DNA of 39,512 bases from positions 1 through 39,512 of the forward strand of contig JANYAF010000246.1 in the NCBI GenBank assembly GCA_025355175.1, written 5' to 3'. Shown piece by piece: positions 1-8,313 of the stretch. The position numbers and the translations under genes were made by a program. The notes under the pieces are model-generated. The model ran no database searches. It saw nothing but the letters and a program-made list of their open reading frames with translations, and was not told the origin of the DNA. Positions within the stretch are counted from its first letter, which is position 1, and every line of letters begins with the position of its first letter. This stretch comes from Deltaproteobacteria bacterium. GTDB taxonomy: Bacteria; Desulfobacterota; Syntrophia; Syntrophales; Smithellaceae.

Positions 1-1152
1 AGTTTAAGTAAACGTCGCGAATGGGTGCTCCAGTCGGAAATCCGGAACATGTCCATAGAATGTGACCGCGTCGGGGGAATAAATCTTTCCCAGGGCGTCT
101 GTGATACAGAGGTTCCTCTCGTTGTCCGGCAGGGGGCGCAGGAGGCGATGGATCAGGGGGTTAACACCTACACCCGCTATGACGGACTGGAGGAACTACG
201 GAAAGCGATCGCGGATAAACAGAAAAGATTTACCGGTATGGAAGTCGATCCCGAAGGGGAGATCATCGTCAGTTCCGGGGCTACAGGGGCACTTTATTGC
301 ACCTGCCTCGCTCTTCTGAATCCCGGAGATGAAGTAATCGTATTTGAGCCTTTTTACGGTTATCATATCAGCACTCTTGTCGCCACGGGGGCTTTACCTG
401 TTTATGTTCCCCTGGAACTTCCGGACTGGTCATTTACCAGGGCTTCCCTGGAAAAGGCTTTAACGCCAAAAACCAGGGCCGTCATTGTCAATACGCCGGC
501 TAATCCCTCGGGCAAGGTATTCAGCAAAGAAGAGCTGCAGATCATTGCCGATTTTGCCGGCAGCCAAGACCTGTTTGTCTTCACCGATGAGATTTATGAG
601 CATTTCCTATATGATGAATGTCGCCATCTCCCGTTGGCGCTCTTGCCGGGAATGAGGGAGAGAACCATCACCATTTCGGGTCTTTCGAAAACTTTCAGCA
701 TCACCGGCTGGCGGATCGGCTATGTCCTTTGCGACGCCCGTTGGTCTCAAACCATCGGTCATTTCAATGACCTGGTCTATGTCTGCGCCCCGGCGCCACT
801 ACAGATGGGTGTAGCGAGAGGGCTCAGGGAGTTGGGCGAGGATTATTATGAAGGACTGGCCCGGCAATATCGGGTTAAACGGGATATGATCTGTGGCGCC
901 CTTTCCGAAGCGGGCATGGCCCCCTTTATTCCCCAGGGCGCCTACTACGTGCTGGCCGATGTTTCCCGTCTTCCGGGAGAAAACAGCAAAGATAAGGCCA
1001 TGTATTTGCTGCGCAATACGGGTGTTGCCTCAGTACCCGGCAGCGCTTTTTATCATGATGAGGCGGGAGAATCCCTGGTCCGTTTCTGTTTTGCCAAAGA
1101 TGACCCCATTCTTGAGGATGCCTGTAAAAAGCTGAAAAAGTTGCGAATTTGA
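1..1152 (+). CDS. Class I/II pyridoxal-phosphate aminotransferase (5' end outside window)
   Basis: This is a fold-type I PLP aminotransferase of the AspC/AAT-like group, which moves amino groups between amino acids and keto acids in the cytoplasm. The frame is open from base 1, and the residues before the first available start codon (GTG at 25) already fit the family's N-terminal helix ahead of the GGINLSQG motif. The gene therefore very probably begins upstream of the window. Visible family marks are NTPANPSG, the FTDEIYEHF stretch with the PLP-ring aspartate and tyrosine, the Schiff-base lysine in SGLSKTFS (codon 688-690), and the GWRIGY arginine motif. The natural substrate cannot be read from the sequence. 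It lies 7 bases before the sugar dehydratase gene but looks like ordinary amino-acid metabolism and may be the edge of the polysaccharide locus. Confidence 0.9.
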   Translation, partial: SLSKRREWVLQSEIRNMSIECDRVGGINLSQGVCDTEVPLVVRQGAQEAMDQGVNTYTRYDGLEELRKAIADKQKRFTGMEVDPEGEIIVSSGATGALYCTCLALLNPGDEVIVFEPFYGYHISTLVATGALPVYVPLELPDWSFTRASLEKALTPKTRAVIVNTPANPSGKVFSKEELQIIADFAGSQDLFVFTDEIYEHFLYDECRHLPLALLPGMRERTITISGLSKTFSITGWRIGYVLCDARWSQTIGHFNDLVYVCAPAPLQMGVARGLRELGEDYYEGLARQYRVKRDMICGALSEAGMAPFIPQGAYYVLADVSRLPGENSKDKAMYLLRNTGVASVPGSAFYHDEAGESLVRFCFAKDDPILEDACKKLKKLRI

Positions 1153-1159
1153 TCATTCC

Positions 1160-3028
1160 ATGAAGAAACTTATCCATAACATACATTTCTATTATATGCT
1201 CATTATCGACTCGGTTTTGGTGGCTGCTGCCTATATTGGCGCCTATCTGCTCCGTTATGAGATGCAATTGCCCGCCTTTGAATGGCAACGAATTATTCAT
1301 ATCTTGCCATATCTTCTAGTCTTGAAGCTCACATGTTTTCTCCTGTTTGGTCTCTACCGAGGCATGTGGCGATATACAAGTTTGGAAGATCTGAAAAGGG
1401 TTGTCAAGGCGACAGTTGTCTCGTCCCTGACCCTGGTCTTGGCCGTCCTGTATATCTACCATTTTCAGGGATATTCCCGCGCTGCTTTCATCATCGACTG
1501 GTTATTGACCATTCTTTTCGTGGGCGGTGTCCGTATTGGCGTACGCCTATTCCTGACCAACAACATTGACTCTTTCTGGATGCTGGCAAAGAAGGGGCCG
1601 ATGGATAAGCGAATGCTGATCATCGGCGCCGGCGCCGCCGGAGAAAAGGCGATTCGGGAAATTATTGAAAATCCCGTGCTAAAGTTAAAGCCCGTTGGCT
1701 TTCTGGACGACGATCCGCAGAAACAGGGGAAGGCCATTCATGGAGTCCTCATTTTGGGATCGGTGGACGAAATCGGACAGCTACGCGAGGCATTTGACGA
1801 GATTCTCATTGCGATTCCCACCGCCAAAGGCGAGCAGATGCGCCGGATCGTGAAATTATGTGAAGAAACAGGCAAACGCTTCCGGACGATGCCCAGCATC
1901 GGGGAACTCATTGACGGTAAGGTGTCGGTAAAGGCCCTGCGGGAAGTCCGTATCGAGGATATTTTGGGCCGGGAAGAGGTCCATCTGGAGAAGGAATTAC
2001 TACGTAGGTTATATAATAACAAACGTATCCTGATTACCGGGGCGGGCGGTTCGATTGGCAGCGAGCTGGTCAGGCAGGTCTGCCAGTATCATCCGGGGGT
2101 GCTGGGGCTGCTGGATTTCAGTGAATTCAACCTGTTCCAGATTGATATGATGTGTCGTCAGCATTTTCCGGATCTTCAGATAAAAACTTATCTGACGGAT
2201 ATTCGCGACCTGCGGGCGGTTAAGCAGACCGTTCGCGATTTCAATCCCGAGGTAATTTTTCATGCCGCTGCCTATAAGCATGTGCCCCTCCAGGAAATCC
2301 ACCCTCGGGAAACGGTTTACAACAATGTTGTCGGAACCCGCAATCTGGCCCTGACGGCAACGGAATCAGGGGTGGAGCGCTTTGTGCTTGTATCGACAGA
2401 TAAGGCGGTGCGACCAACCAACGTCATGGGGGCGGCAAAAAGGGTTGCCGAGTTGATCCTTGCTGCATTGAATGACCAGTCGCAGACCCGCTTTGTTTCA
2501 GTGCGTTTCGGAAATGTCCTGGGAAGTTCCGGTTCGGTTATACCGATATTTCAGCAACAGATCAGCCAAGGCAAACCGGTGACGGTGACCCATCCGGAGG
2601 TGACCCGCTATTTTATGAGTATTCCCGAAGCAGCCCAGTTGATATTGCAGGCCGGGGCCATGGGCCAGGGTGGTGAAGTTTTCATCCTGGATATGGGTAA
2701 ACCCGTGAAGATCGCAGATATGGCCAGGGACGTAATACGCCTCCACGGCTTTGAGCCGGATAGGGATATCCCCATAGAATACATTGGCTTGCGCCCCGGT
2801 GAGAAGCTTTACGAAGAACTGATTACCGTCGGCGAGGGCATCATGCCGACCTCGCACCAAAAAATCAAGGTCATTCAGGGGAACCACGGCGATATTAAAA
2901 TCCTTAGGACCCAGATCGATGAATTGATTGCTGTAGCCGATACCTACGATGCAGAAGCCATTAAGCGAGAACTACGTAAGATTGTGCCTGAATTTAATCC
3001 CACCAGCAATACTATTGAAGAAGAGTAA
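1160..3028 (+). CDS. Membrane-anchored nucleotide-sugar 4,6-dehydratase (FlaA1/CapD/WbpM/PglF family)
   Basis: This 622-residue protein has the full architecture of the large WbpM/PglF dehydratases. About four hydrophobic helices lie at residues 12-31, 48-66, 83-101 and 108-125. A first Rossmann domain has GAGAAG near 156-161, and a C-terminal SDR domain has GAGGSIG at 294-300. In the SDR domain, STDK (412-415) is followed by Met423-x3-Lys427, the Met-Lys pair this family uses in place of the usual Tyr-x3-Lys. Known members convert UDP-GlcNAc to UDP-2-acetamido-2,6-dideoxy-4-keto-hexose, the entry to QuiNAc, FucNAc and bacillosamine-type sugars. UDP-GlcNAc is the most likely substrate here, by inference. 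It acts at the inner face of the inner membrane. It is spaced closely before the wzz-like gene. Confidence 0.92.
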   Translation: MKKLIHNIHFYYMLIIDSVLVAAAYIGAYLLRYEMQLPAFEWQRIIHILPYLLVLKLTCFLLFGLYRGMWRYTSLEDLKRVVKATVVSSLTLVLAVLYIYHFQGYSRAAFIIDWLLTILFVGGVRIGVRLFLTNNIDSFWMLAKKGPMDKRMLIIGAGAAGEKAIREIIENPVLKLKPVGFLDDDPQKQGKAIHGVLILGSVDEIGQLREAFDEILIAIPTAKGEQMRRIVKLCEETGKRFRTMPSIGELIDGKVSVKALREVRIEDILGREEVHLEKELLRRLYNNKRILITGAGGSIGSELVRQVCQYHPGVLGLLDFSEFNLFQIDMMCRQHFPDLQIKTYLTDIRDLRAVKQTVRDFNPEVIFHAAAYKHVPLQEIHPRETVYNNVVGTRNLALTATESGVERFVLVSTDKAVRPTNVMGAAKRVAELILAALNDQSQTRFVSVRFGNVLGSSGSVIPIFQQQISQGKPVTVTHPEVTRYFMSIPEAAQLILQAGAMGQGGEVFILDMGKPVKIADMARDVIRLHGFEPDRDIPIEYIGLRPGEKLYEELITVGEGIMPTSHQKIKVIQGNHGDIKILRTQIDELIAVADTYDAEAIKRELRKIVPEFNPTSNTIEEE

Positions 3029-3043
3029 AAGAGGGGATACACC

Positions 3044-3874
3044 ATGAACGCAAAGTTGGAGTACGAAATAAACTCAGAAGAAGAAATCAATCTTTACGAT
3101 TATTGGAAAGTTTTTGTAAAAAGGAAAAAGATTTTTTTGGGCATATTTCTTATTCCATTTGTGACCGTAACTATCATCAGTTTGAGCCTGCCTCGTTATT
3201 ACAGAGGTGAAGGTGAAATAAGCTATCCTGCATCACTTACATCACCTGCATCACCTGTGTTAGCTGCATCACCTGCCGCAAATATCGTTAAACTTATTGG
3301 CGTTATTGATGAAGCCCGAAAAGTTAAAATATTTACAAAAAATTCGGATGCAATTAAAAACGTGTCGGTATCACTTACCAAGGGATCCGCCGATAAGGTA
3401 ACCATACTTGTTGACGCTAAAACAGCCGATATTATTCCACAGGCTTTTAAAGGCATGGTTGATTATATAAGTAATATGCCGGAATTAAATGAAGAGAATG
3501 CAAAAATAAAAGAAGAAAACAATTTTAAAATGAAGCATCTTATAGAAGCCAAGAAGGAGAATCTTATTTTTTTGGGCCAGATAACAGATATGATGAAGAA
3601 AAGACAAATATCGTTAATTAGTGTTAATCCAGCTGACTTAATTAAGAAGGATGCCGATCTATATTTAGAAATTATGAACCTCCAGAAGATAGGAGCGAAC
3701 TTTGGATTACTTGGCCCACTCAGTATTAGCGTGCAACCTTCAAATTTACAAATAAAGCAGAGGATCGTCATTACCGGTCTTCTAAGCCTTTTCACCGGCA
3801 TATTGGCTGTTTTTTTTCTTGAATATATTGATCGGATTAAAGTGCGCGAGAATAATCAAAGGAGGCTACCATGA
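3044..3874 (+). CDS. Wzz-like chain-length determinant / polysaccharide co-polymerase
   Basis: This 276-residue protein has the two-transmembrane plan of Wzz proteins. A short cytoplasmic N-terminus is followed by a membrane helix at about residues 28-49 and an RYY stretch just after it. A periplasmic domain with a charged, probably helical central part follows, then a second helix near 244-262 and a short basic tail. Wzz proteins set the modal length of the polysaccharide by acting with the Wzy polymerase; the Wzy candidate here starts at 35507. GAGGGG at 3031-3036 is a good ribosome binding site for the ATG at 3044. Residues 63-77 come from a 9-bp in-frame tandem repeat. The gene is AT-rich compared with the dehydratase before it, and no BY-kinase domain is present. 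Sequence-specific family residues are weak, so the call rests mainly on topology, length and context. Confidence 0.8.
   Translation: MNAKLEYEINSEEEINLYDYWKVFVKRKKIFLGIFLIPFVTVTIISLSLPRYYRGEGEISYPASLTSPASPVLAASPAANIVKLIGVIDEARKVKIFTKNSDAIKNVSVSLTKGSADKVTILVDAKTADIIPQAFKGMVDYISNMPELNEENAKIKEENNFKMKHLIEAKKENLIFLGQITDMMKKRQISLISVNPADLIKKDADLYLEIMNLQKIGANFGLLGPLSISVQPSNLQIKQRIVITGLLSLFTGILAVFFLEYIDRIKVRENNQRRLP
3230..3274 (+). repeat. 9-bp in-frame tandem repeat in the wzz-like gene (about five units)
   Basis: Five consecutive 9-base units are visible: GCATCACTT, ACATCACCT, GCATCACCT, a diverged GTGTTAGCT, and GCATCACCT. They encode successive three-residue steps (ASL, TSP, ASP, VLA, ASP) just after the first membrane helix of the Wzz-like protein. 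Gain or loss of units would keep the reading frame, so the periplasmic linker could vary in length without inactivating the protein. Confidence 0.8.
3858..3865 (+). promoter_or_regulatory. Strong ribosome binding site for the ParB-like gene
   Basis: AAAGGAGG lies inside the last codons of the wzz-like gene, five bases before the ATG at 3871. With the four-base ATGA stop/start overlap it fixes the start of the ParB-like gene and argues that the two genes are translated together. Confidence 0.75.
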
Positions 3875-4653
3875 CTCAAACGTATGAAAAAGGAAAATTG
3901 TACGATCTCCCTATCATCGATCTGAAAGCTGATCCAAACCAGCCGAGGAAGTCCATGGATCTTCAGGCGCTGGAGGATCTGGCTGCATCGGTCAAGCTGA
4001 AAGGTATTATTCAACCGATCCTGTTCAGGGTCACTGATGAGAACACTTACCTGATCATTGTTGCCGGTGAACGCCGTCATAAGGCTGCCCAAATGGCCGG
4101 TCTCCTGACCATTCCCGGCATCTGTGTGGAGGGCAACGCGGTGGAAATCGCCTTGGTAGAGAATCTACAAAGGCAGGACATCACCTGCATTGAAGAGGCG
4201 GAAGCCTTGAAAAGGCTCATGGATGAGGAGAAATACACTCAGGAACAGTTAGCGGCGGTCATCGGCAAGCCCCGCGCTACCATTACCGAAACCCTTTCCC
4301 TGGCGAACCTGCCTCAGGAGATTCGGAACGAATGCCGCGGCGACCGACAAATGAGTAAAAAGAGGCTTGTTGAGATTTCGCGGAAGAAACAGCAACGCGC
4401 CATGACCACGGCCTACGAAAAGTACAGAGAAGAACTGCAGAAGGAGAATGAAGGCGGCACTAAGAGGAGAGAGAAACTGACTGCGTCCGCCATCTTTTGC
4501 CAATCCCTCGACAAGTCCCGGGAGAGAGTGGAGAAGACCGACGTCTCCGAATGGTCCGACGACGACATCATGGCCGCCAATGATTCCATAAACAGGCTCA
4601 GGGAAGCCCTCGACAACTTCACCAACCCCCCGAGGGAGGGCAACCTGGAATAA
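3871..4653 (+). CDS. ParB/Noc-like CTP-binding, DNA-binding protein
   Basis: The 260-residue product has the ParB N-terminal domain in order. It contains NQPRK near 23-27, GIIQP at 45-49, the nucleotide-binding arginine motif GERRHKAA at 66-73, and ENLQRQDI at 97-104. A KorB-type helix-turn-helix follows at about 122-147 (YTQEQLAAVIGKP and following residues). The C-terminal 90 residues are charged and do not clearly resemble the ParB dimerisation domain. ParB proteins bind parS sites and slide on DNA using CTP; relatives act as nucleoid-occlusion or regulatory factors. No ParA partner is in the window. It overlaps the wzz-like gene by four bases, so it is part of the polysaccharide transcript rather than a separate partition locus. 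Its role here is unknown; transcriptional control or positioning of the assembly machinery are possibilities only. Confidence 0.87.
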   Translation: MTQTYEKGKLYDLPIIDLKADPNQPRKSMDLQALEDLAASVKLKGIIQPILFRVTDENTYLIIVAGERRHKAAQMAGLLTIPGICVEGNAVEIALVENLQRQDITCIEEAEALKRLMDEEKYTQEQLAAVIGKPRATITETLSLANLPQEIRNECRGDRQMSKKRLVEISRKKQQRAMTTAYEKYREELQKENEGGTKRREKLTASAIFCQSLDKSRERVEKTDVSEWSDDDIMAANDSINRLREALDNFTNPPREGNLE

Positions 4654-5181
4654 TGGAAAATGGGGGGAAAGATTTGAAATATGTTCCCCAAAAGTCCCTA
4701 TGACCATAGGTCACAAATTGACTCATTAAATTTTCATGTTCTACCATAAAAAGGCAATAAAAACAGCAGCTTGCATAACGCTGCTTAGCAACAATTCTCG
4801 AATATATCCATTTGCGATCCAGAACAAAGAAAATAAGCACATTTTTTCTGTACATTTTGCCGAATAAGTACAATAATAAAGAAGATATCCCAACCTCCCA
4901 AGGCGAACGGATAAAATAAACATAAACGATCACGGGGCAAGGAAGAAACTGGTGGATAAAGAATTAAAGCAAATCAAGAAACAAACAATTGAGAATACTA
5001 GCCCAACCTCTTGCTAAGAATCAATATGGTGAATATCTCCTTAACCTCTTGGGAGAAAAAAGATGGATAAGCTGACCGGAGAATAATTTAAAATAAAATG
5101 TGTCATACATATATAAGAAAATATTTTGTTTTTACAGATGATAAATTTCCTATCCCAGCAAACTGATCATAGCGGATCACC
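4654..5181 (+). other. 528-bp AT-rich gap without a convincing gene
   Basis: No plus-strand reading frame here looks coding, and the minus-strand frames are low-complexity and match nothing I recognise. Small structures are present: CCTATG-AC-CATAGG at 4697-4710, AGCAGC/GCTGCT flanking nine bases at 4765-4785, and TGATC/GATCA at 5164-5179 just before the next start codon. A weak sigma-70-like pair, TTGACT (4718-4723) and TACCAT (4742-4747), is 18 bases apart. The gap is the largest in the window and the most likely place for an internal promoter or a lost gene. Confidence 0.5.
4697..4710. repeat. Short inverted repeat downstream of the ParB-like gene
   Basis: The six-base arms CCTATG and CATAGG are separated by AC, 44 bases after the parB-like stop codon. 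The loop is too short for an RNA hairpin, so a protein-binding half-site pair is more likely than a terminator. It does not match the known parS consensus TGTTTCACGTGAAACA. Confidence 0.35.
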
Positions 5182-7236
5182 ATGTTGTCTTTAATATTTT
5201 TCTCCAGTATATATTGGCTCAATTTTGCCATTCTCATCGGATATCAATGTATTGATTTCCTTTCCGTCTTGTATTTTTTTGCTTTTCTTGTCTTTTTTGT
5301 GTTTCCGATAGGGAACTGCTTTTATAAATTATTGTTTCGTAAGGCTTTGGTGCTGGAGAGATCATTTCAGGCTGTCATTCAGATGATGCTGGCGATACCT
5401 GTTATCGCGGCCGTTAATTTTTTTCTAGGCATCACTTATGCTTCGAACTTGGGGATGCTCCTGCTCTCCTATGCTTATATTCTATACTCCCATAGGGCGA
5501 ATTTGTCGGCGCATGCACCAATCATGAAGATGGCATCAGGTTGGCGTACGATCAGCAGCCGCGGTGAGCAGAGCTACTTGCTTTTTGTGCTGGCACTGAC
5601 TGCGCTATCGACCCTGGTTTCCGTAACCAGCTTCAGAATCTATAACTTTTACCCGGATCATATCAGTATTTTCGGCCATCCATCCGATGGATCAAGTTAT
5701 TACGCGATAATATCGGCACTTACTAAACATACCGGAAGTTTTATCTATGGTTTTGGAAGCACTCTGTATGCCGGAGATAATATGATGGCATACAGGTTTC
5801 TCTTCGAGATCTTCGAAAGTGTCTTTGTGAAATTTTCCGGAGTGGATATTGTATTGTTCCAAAGTGTGATTATTGCGCAAAGCCTGATGCTGCTTTTGTT
5901 TTGTATTGCTTTTCTGCCTTGCCTGAAATCGAATGCCCCGAAAAATTATTATCTGAGGAATTCATGGAATTTAATTTTTTCGGGACTAATCATCGTGGCC
6001 ATTTTTGCCTATTTTCGTCAGATTTCGTTACTGACATACAGTATAGCCGCTTTTCACTCCTTCATGGCTTGGATGTTCATTCTGGCGGCCGTAAAGATAT
6101 TGTTGTCTCTGGAAAAATTGCGCAACGGCGAAATCAATGCCGATTTTCACACAAGGACGGCATTGGTATTTGCATTATTTTTGACGGGGTTCATCATCCA
6201 CATTGTTTATACATTCATCTTATTCATATCGTTTCTCCTATATCTTATCTATCAGCGGTTTAATGATCGGCAAAAGAAGTATGTTGTCGCTATATGGTCT
6301 GGCAGCATTTTAATTTCCATCTTATTATTCGCGAGCGTTTTCAAAAATTGTCCGCTCGTTTTGGGCGATGGAAGCGTCTCTATCTATAACTTTGGCGCCA
6401 ATGTCGCAGATATTCAGCGTTACTTTAATGACCTGACTTTGCTGAAGCCGATTTATGCTGGTGCTTCCGCCTTCATTTTCTCTAATACCGCGGCGTCAAA
6501 CATTGTGGGAAGCTTCTATGCATTGTTTTGCTTTACGGGTTACTTCTTTATAATCCCTGTTTATTATTTCTTTTTTGCCAAAAGCAGATTCAAGTTTTTC
6601 TTTGCCAATATTCTGCTTGGAATTTATGTCGTCGTGCTGCTTATTAATTATCAGATAACGGTTCGGCCAAGCTTTCTTGCCATGTACATGCCCAACGTAA
6701 CCATGCTAGTAATAGCCTTCATGACCATGGAAACATTGCTGGTGACAAAATTTATTCGATTTCCGAAAGCTCCTGTCCTGCTGAAAATCAGTTTAATTGC
6801 GATGCTTACCGCCGCTGTTTTAATCTCTAATACCGTTGCGTTTGCAACGTCAAAAATGAAACTGGACATACCAAAGAAACTTTACGATGTAATGTTATAT
6901 GTTAAGAAAGATACGCCGCAGAATTCCGTTATATTGCATAATCTGAAAAGCTCAGATTACTATGCGTATTTTTCCGGCTTTGCCTATAGAAATGTTGTTT
7001 TGGAAAGAGGCGCATATGCTTATGTTTTTATCGACAACGAAAAAGAAGTCAGGACTGATATAGGTCAATTTTGTAATGACCCGGACATCTCCCGGCGGCT
7101 TAATATTTTAAACAAGTACTCGGTTACCCATGTGTTATCTTCCCCCGATTGTTCTTTTGTGTTACCGCAGGATAAGTTTCGGCCTGTATTCTCCAACAAC
7201 GAATACGTACTTTACCAATACTTAAAGCCACGATAA
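5182..7236 (+). CDS. Large polytopic membrane protein, GT-C-like glycosyltransferase or related
   Basis: The 684-residue protein has about a dozen hydrophobic segments spread over residues 1 to roughly 560, followed by a soluble C-terminal domain of about 115 residues (from LYDVMLYV to the end). A first large outer loop (about 150-180) carries acidic residues in an FYPDH...HPSDG context. Multispan proteins with a soluble C-terminal tail and an acidic first loop are typical of GT-C glycosyltransferases, which use polyprenyl-phosphate sugars on the periplasmic side. The polyprenyl-phosphate-type GT2 gene that follows supports this, but no family signature is conclusive. No good ribosome binding site precedes the ATG; a TGATC/GATCA inverted repeat sits there instead. 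The gene is AT-rich. It could also be an unusual polymerase. Confidence 0.6.
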   Translation: MLSLIFFSSIYWLNFAILIGYQCIDFLSVLYFFAFLVFFVFPIGNCFYKLLFRKALVLERSFQAVIQMMLAIPVIAAVNFFLGITYASNLGMLLLSYAYILYSHRANLSAHAPIMKMASGWRTISSRGEQSYLLFVLALTALSTLVSVTSFRIYNFYPDHISIFGHPSDGSSYYAIISALTKHTGSFIYGFGSTLYAGDNMMAYRFLFEIFESVFVKFSGVDIVLFQSVIIAQSLMLLLFCIAFLPCLKSNAPKNYYLRNSWNLIFSGLIIVAIFAYFRQISLLTYSIAAFHSFMAWMFILAAVKILLSLEKLRNGEINADFHTRTALVFALFLTGFIIHIVYTFILFISFLLYLIYQRFNDRQKKYVVAIWSGSILISILLFASVFKNCPLVLGDGSVSIYNFGANVADIQRYFNDLTLLKPIYAGASAFIFSNTAASNIVGSFYALFCFTGYFFIIPVYYFFFAKSRFKFFFANILLGIYVVVLLINYQITVRPSFLAMYMPNVTMLVIAFMTMETLLVTKFIRFPKAPVLLKISLIAMLTAAVLISNTVAFATSKMKLDIPKKLYDVMLYVKKDTPQNSVILHNLKSSDYYAYFSGFAYRNVVLERGAYAYVFIDNEKEVRTDIGQFCNDPDISRRLNILNKYSVTHVLSSPDCSFVLPQDKFRPVFSNNEYVLYQYLKPR

Positions 7237-7407
7237 ACGGAGACCTTTGCAAGGGCGATTTGGGCAGGAGGTGGTTTTAGACCACAATTTTTGAGAGCTA
7301 TGGTGATGGCAGCCTCACGCAGGCTGAGCCCAGAGAATCATCATCATGAGTAAATGACGAACCGAGTCGTGCAAGGGCATCAATAAAGAAAAGGGAGCAG
7401 GAACGTA
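7237..7407 (+). other. 171-bp intergenic stretch with small hairpins and a direct repeat
   Basis: TGCAAGGGC occurs at 7248-7256 and again at 7370-7378 in the same orientation. Between them are GTGGT-TTTAG-ACCAC at 7271-7285 followed by AATTTTT, which could be a weak terminator, and CAGCCT-CACGC-AGGCTG at 7310-7326. The left edge (7239-7256) looks like the GGAGACCTTTGCA-type end of some IS5-group elements, but no inverted partner or transposase is present. I regard it as a possible insertion scar only. Confidence 0.4.
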
Positions 7408-8313
7408 ATGAATGATCGAGGTATTTCATATATTGTGCCCGCGTATAATGAAGAATCAAGCATCATCACTACTCTGCAAAGGCTTGCTGGGATATTGTCG
7501 GAATTGGAAATGCCCTGTGAAATAATACTGGTGAATGATGGTTCCAGAGATAGAACAAAGGAACTTGCGGGACAATTTTCTCAGGTCAAGGTTGTTAATC
7601 ATCCCATTAATATCGGCTACGGCAATGCGCTGAAGTCCGGTATAAAAAGCGCGAAATATGAGTGGATTGGCATCGTCGATGCCGACGGCAGTTATCCAAT
7701 AGAAGACATTCCTCGGTTAGTGAAGGAAATGCAGGACGGTTTTGATATGGTTATTGGTTCGCGAATCAATACCGGTCAAATGGATAAACCGGTGAAAAAA
7801 CTCTTCCGGTGGATTTATAGGATGATGCTGAAGCTTGTTGTTAAAGACACCATAGAAGATGCCAACAGCGGTTTTCGCCTCTTTAAGCGGGATATGGCCT
7901 TGACGTTGCTTCCCTTTTTGTGCGGTACCTTTTCCTTCACAACCAGCCTGACCATCCTGGCCATGGGGAATTCTAATTTTGTCAAACATATTCCAATCCA
8001 ATATCATCCCAGAGAAGGGCAAAGTAAAGTCAATCATTTTCGCGATACGATTCGAACGATACAATACATCGTGCAGGGTATAACCTTTTTCAATCCGATT
8101 AAATTTTTCATGATGCTGGCGCTCGGCATGATTGTATTTGTCTGTATACCGGCGATGTTTCTTGCACTTTTCCGGATGCACACGCTATCTTTGTATTACA
8201 TAATTTTCGGAACAACGGTAACACTTTTGATCGCTTTGGGCATTCTCTGTGACATTGTTCGCATATCCTTAATGAAAGTTGCTGAAAAAGCTTCTACGTC
8301 TGACAGCCTATGA
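7408..8313 (+). CDS. GT2 glycosyltransferase, polyprenyl-phosphate sugar synthase type (DPM1/ArnC-like)
   Basis: This 301-residue protein has a GT-A fold glycosyltransferase domain with VPAYNEE (10-16), NDGSRDRT (43-50) and the metal-binding DAD at 91-93. The acceptor-side motif DANSGFRLFKR is at 151-161. Two predicted membrane helices follow at about 232-254 and 263-284. The layout is that of enzymes that load mannose, glucose, GlcNAc or aminoarabinose onto undecaprenyl phosphate at the cytoplasmic face. The lipid-linked sugar would then serve a periplasmic GT-C enzyme, for which the large membrane proteins on either side (5182-7236 and 10986-12893) are candidates. Translation is probably coupled to the methyltransferase after it, since the genes share ATGA. 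A purine-rich GGGAGCAGGAA lies before the start. Confidence 0.88.
   Translation: MNDRGISYIVPAYNEESSIITTLQRLAGILSELEMPCEIILVNDGSRDRTKELAGQFSQVKVVNHPINIGYGNALKSGIKSAKYEWIGIVDADGSYPIEDIPRLVKEMQDGFDMVIGSRINTGQMDKPVKKLFRWIYRMMLKLVVKDTIEDANSGFRLFKRDMALTLLPFLCGTFSFTTSLTILAMGNSNFVKHIPIQYHPREGQSKVNHFRDTIRTIQYIVQGITFFNPIKFFMMLALGMIVFVCIPAMFLALFRMHTLSLYYIIFGTTVTLLIALGILCDIVRISLMKVAEKASTSDSL

Noticed and set aside
4697..4710. parS site for the ParB-like protein
   Set aside because: Does not match the parS consensus and has a two-base centre; kept only as an inverted repeat.
4619..4933. Minus-strand open frame of 104 codons across the parB-like gene end and the gap
   Set aside because: Low-complexity, no family resemblance, no ribosome binding site and antisense to a well-supported gene; not called as a gene.
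7271..7292. Rho-independent terminator after the first membrane protein
   Set aside because: The stem is only five base pairs and the T run is short and preceded by AA; too weak to call.
7239..7378. Intact insertion sequence or MITE
   Set aside because: No transposase, no inverted terminal repeats and no target-site duplication; only a direct 9-mer is visible.
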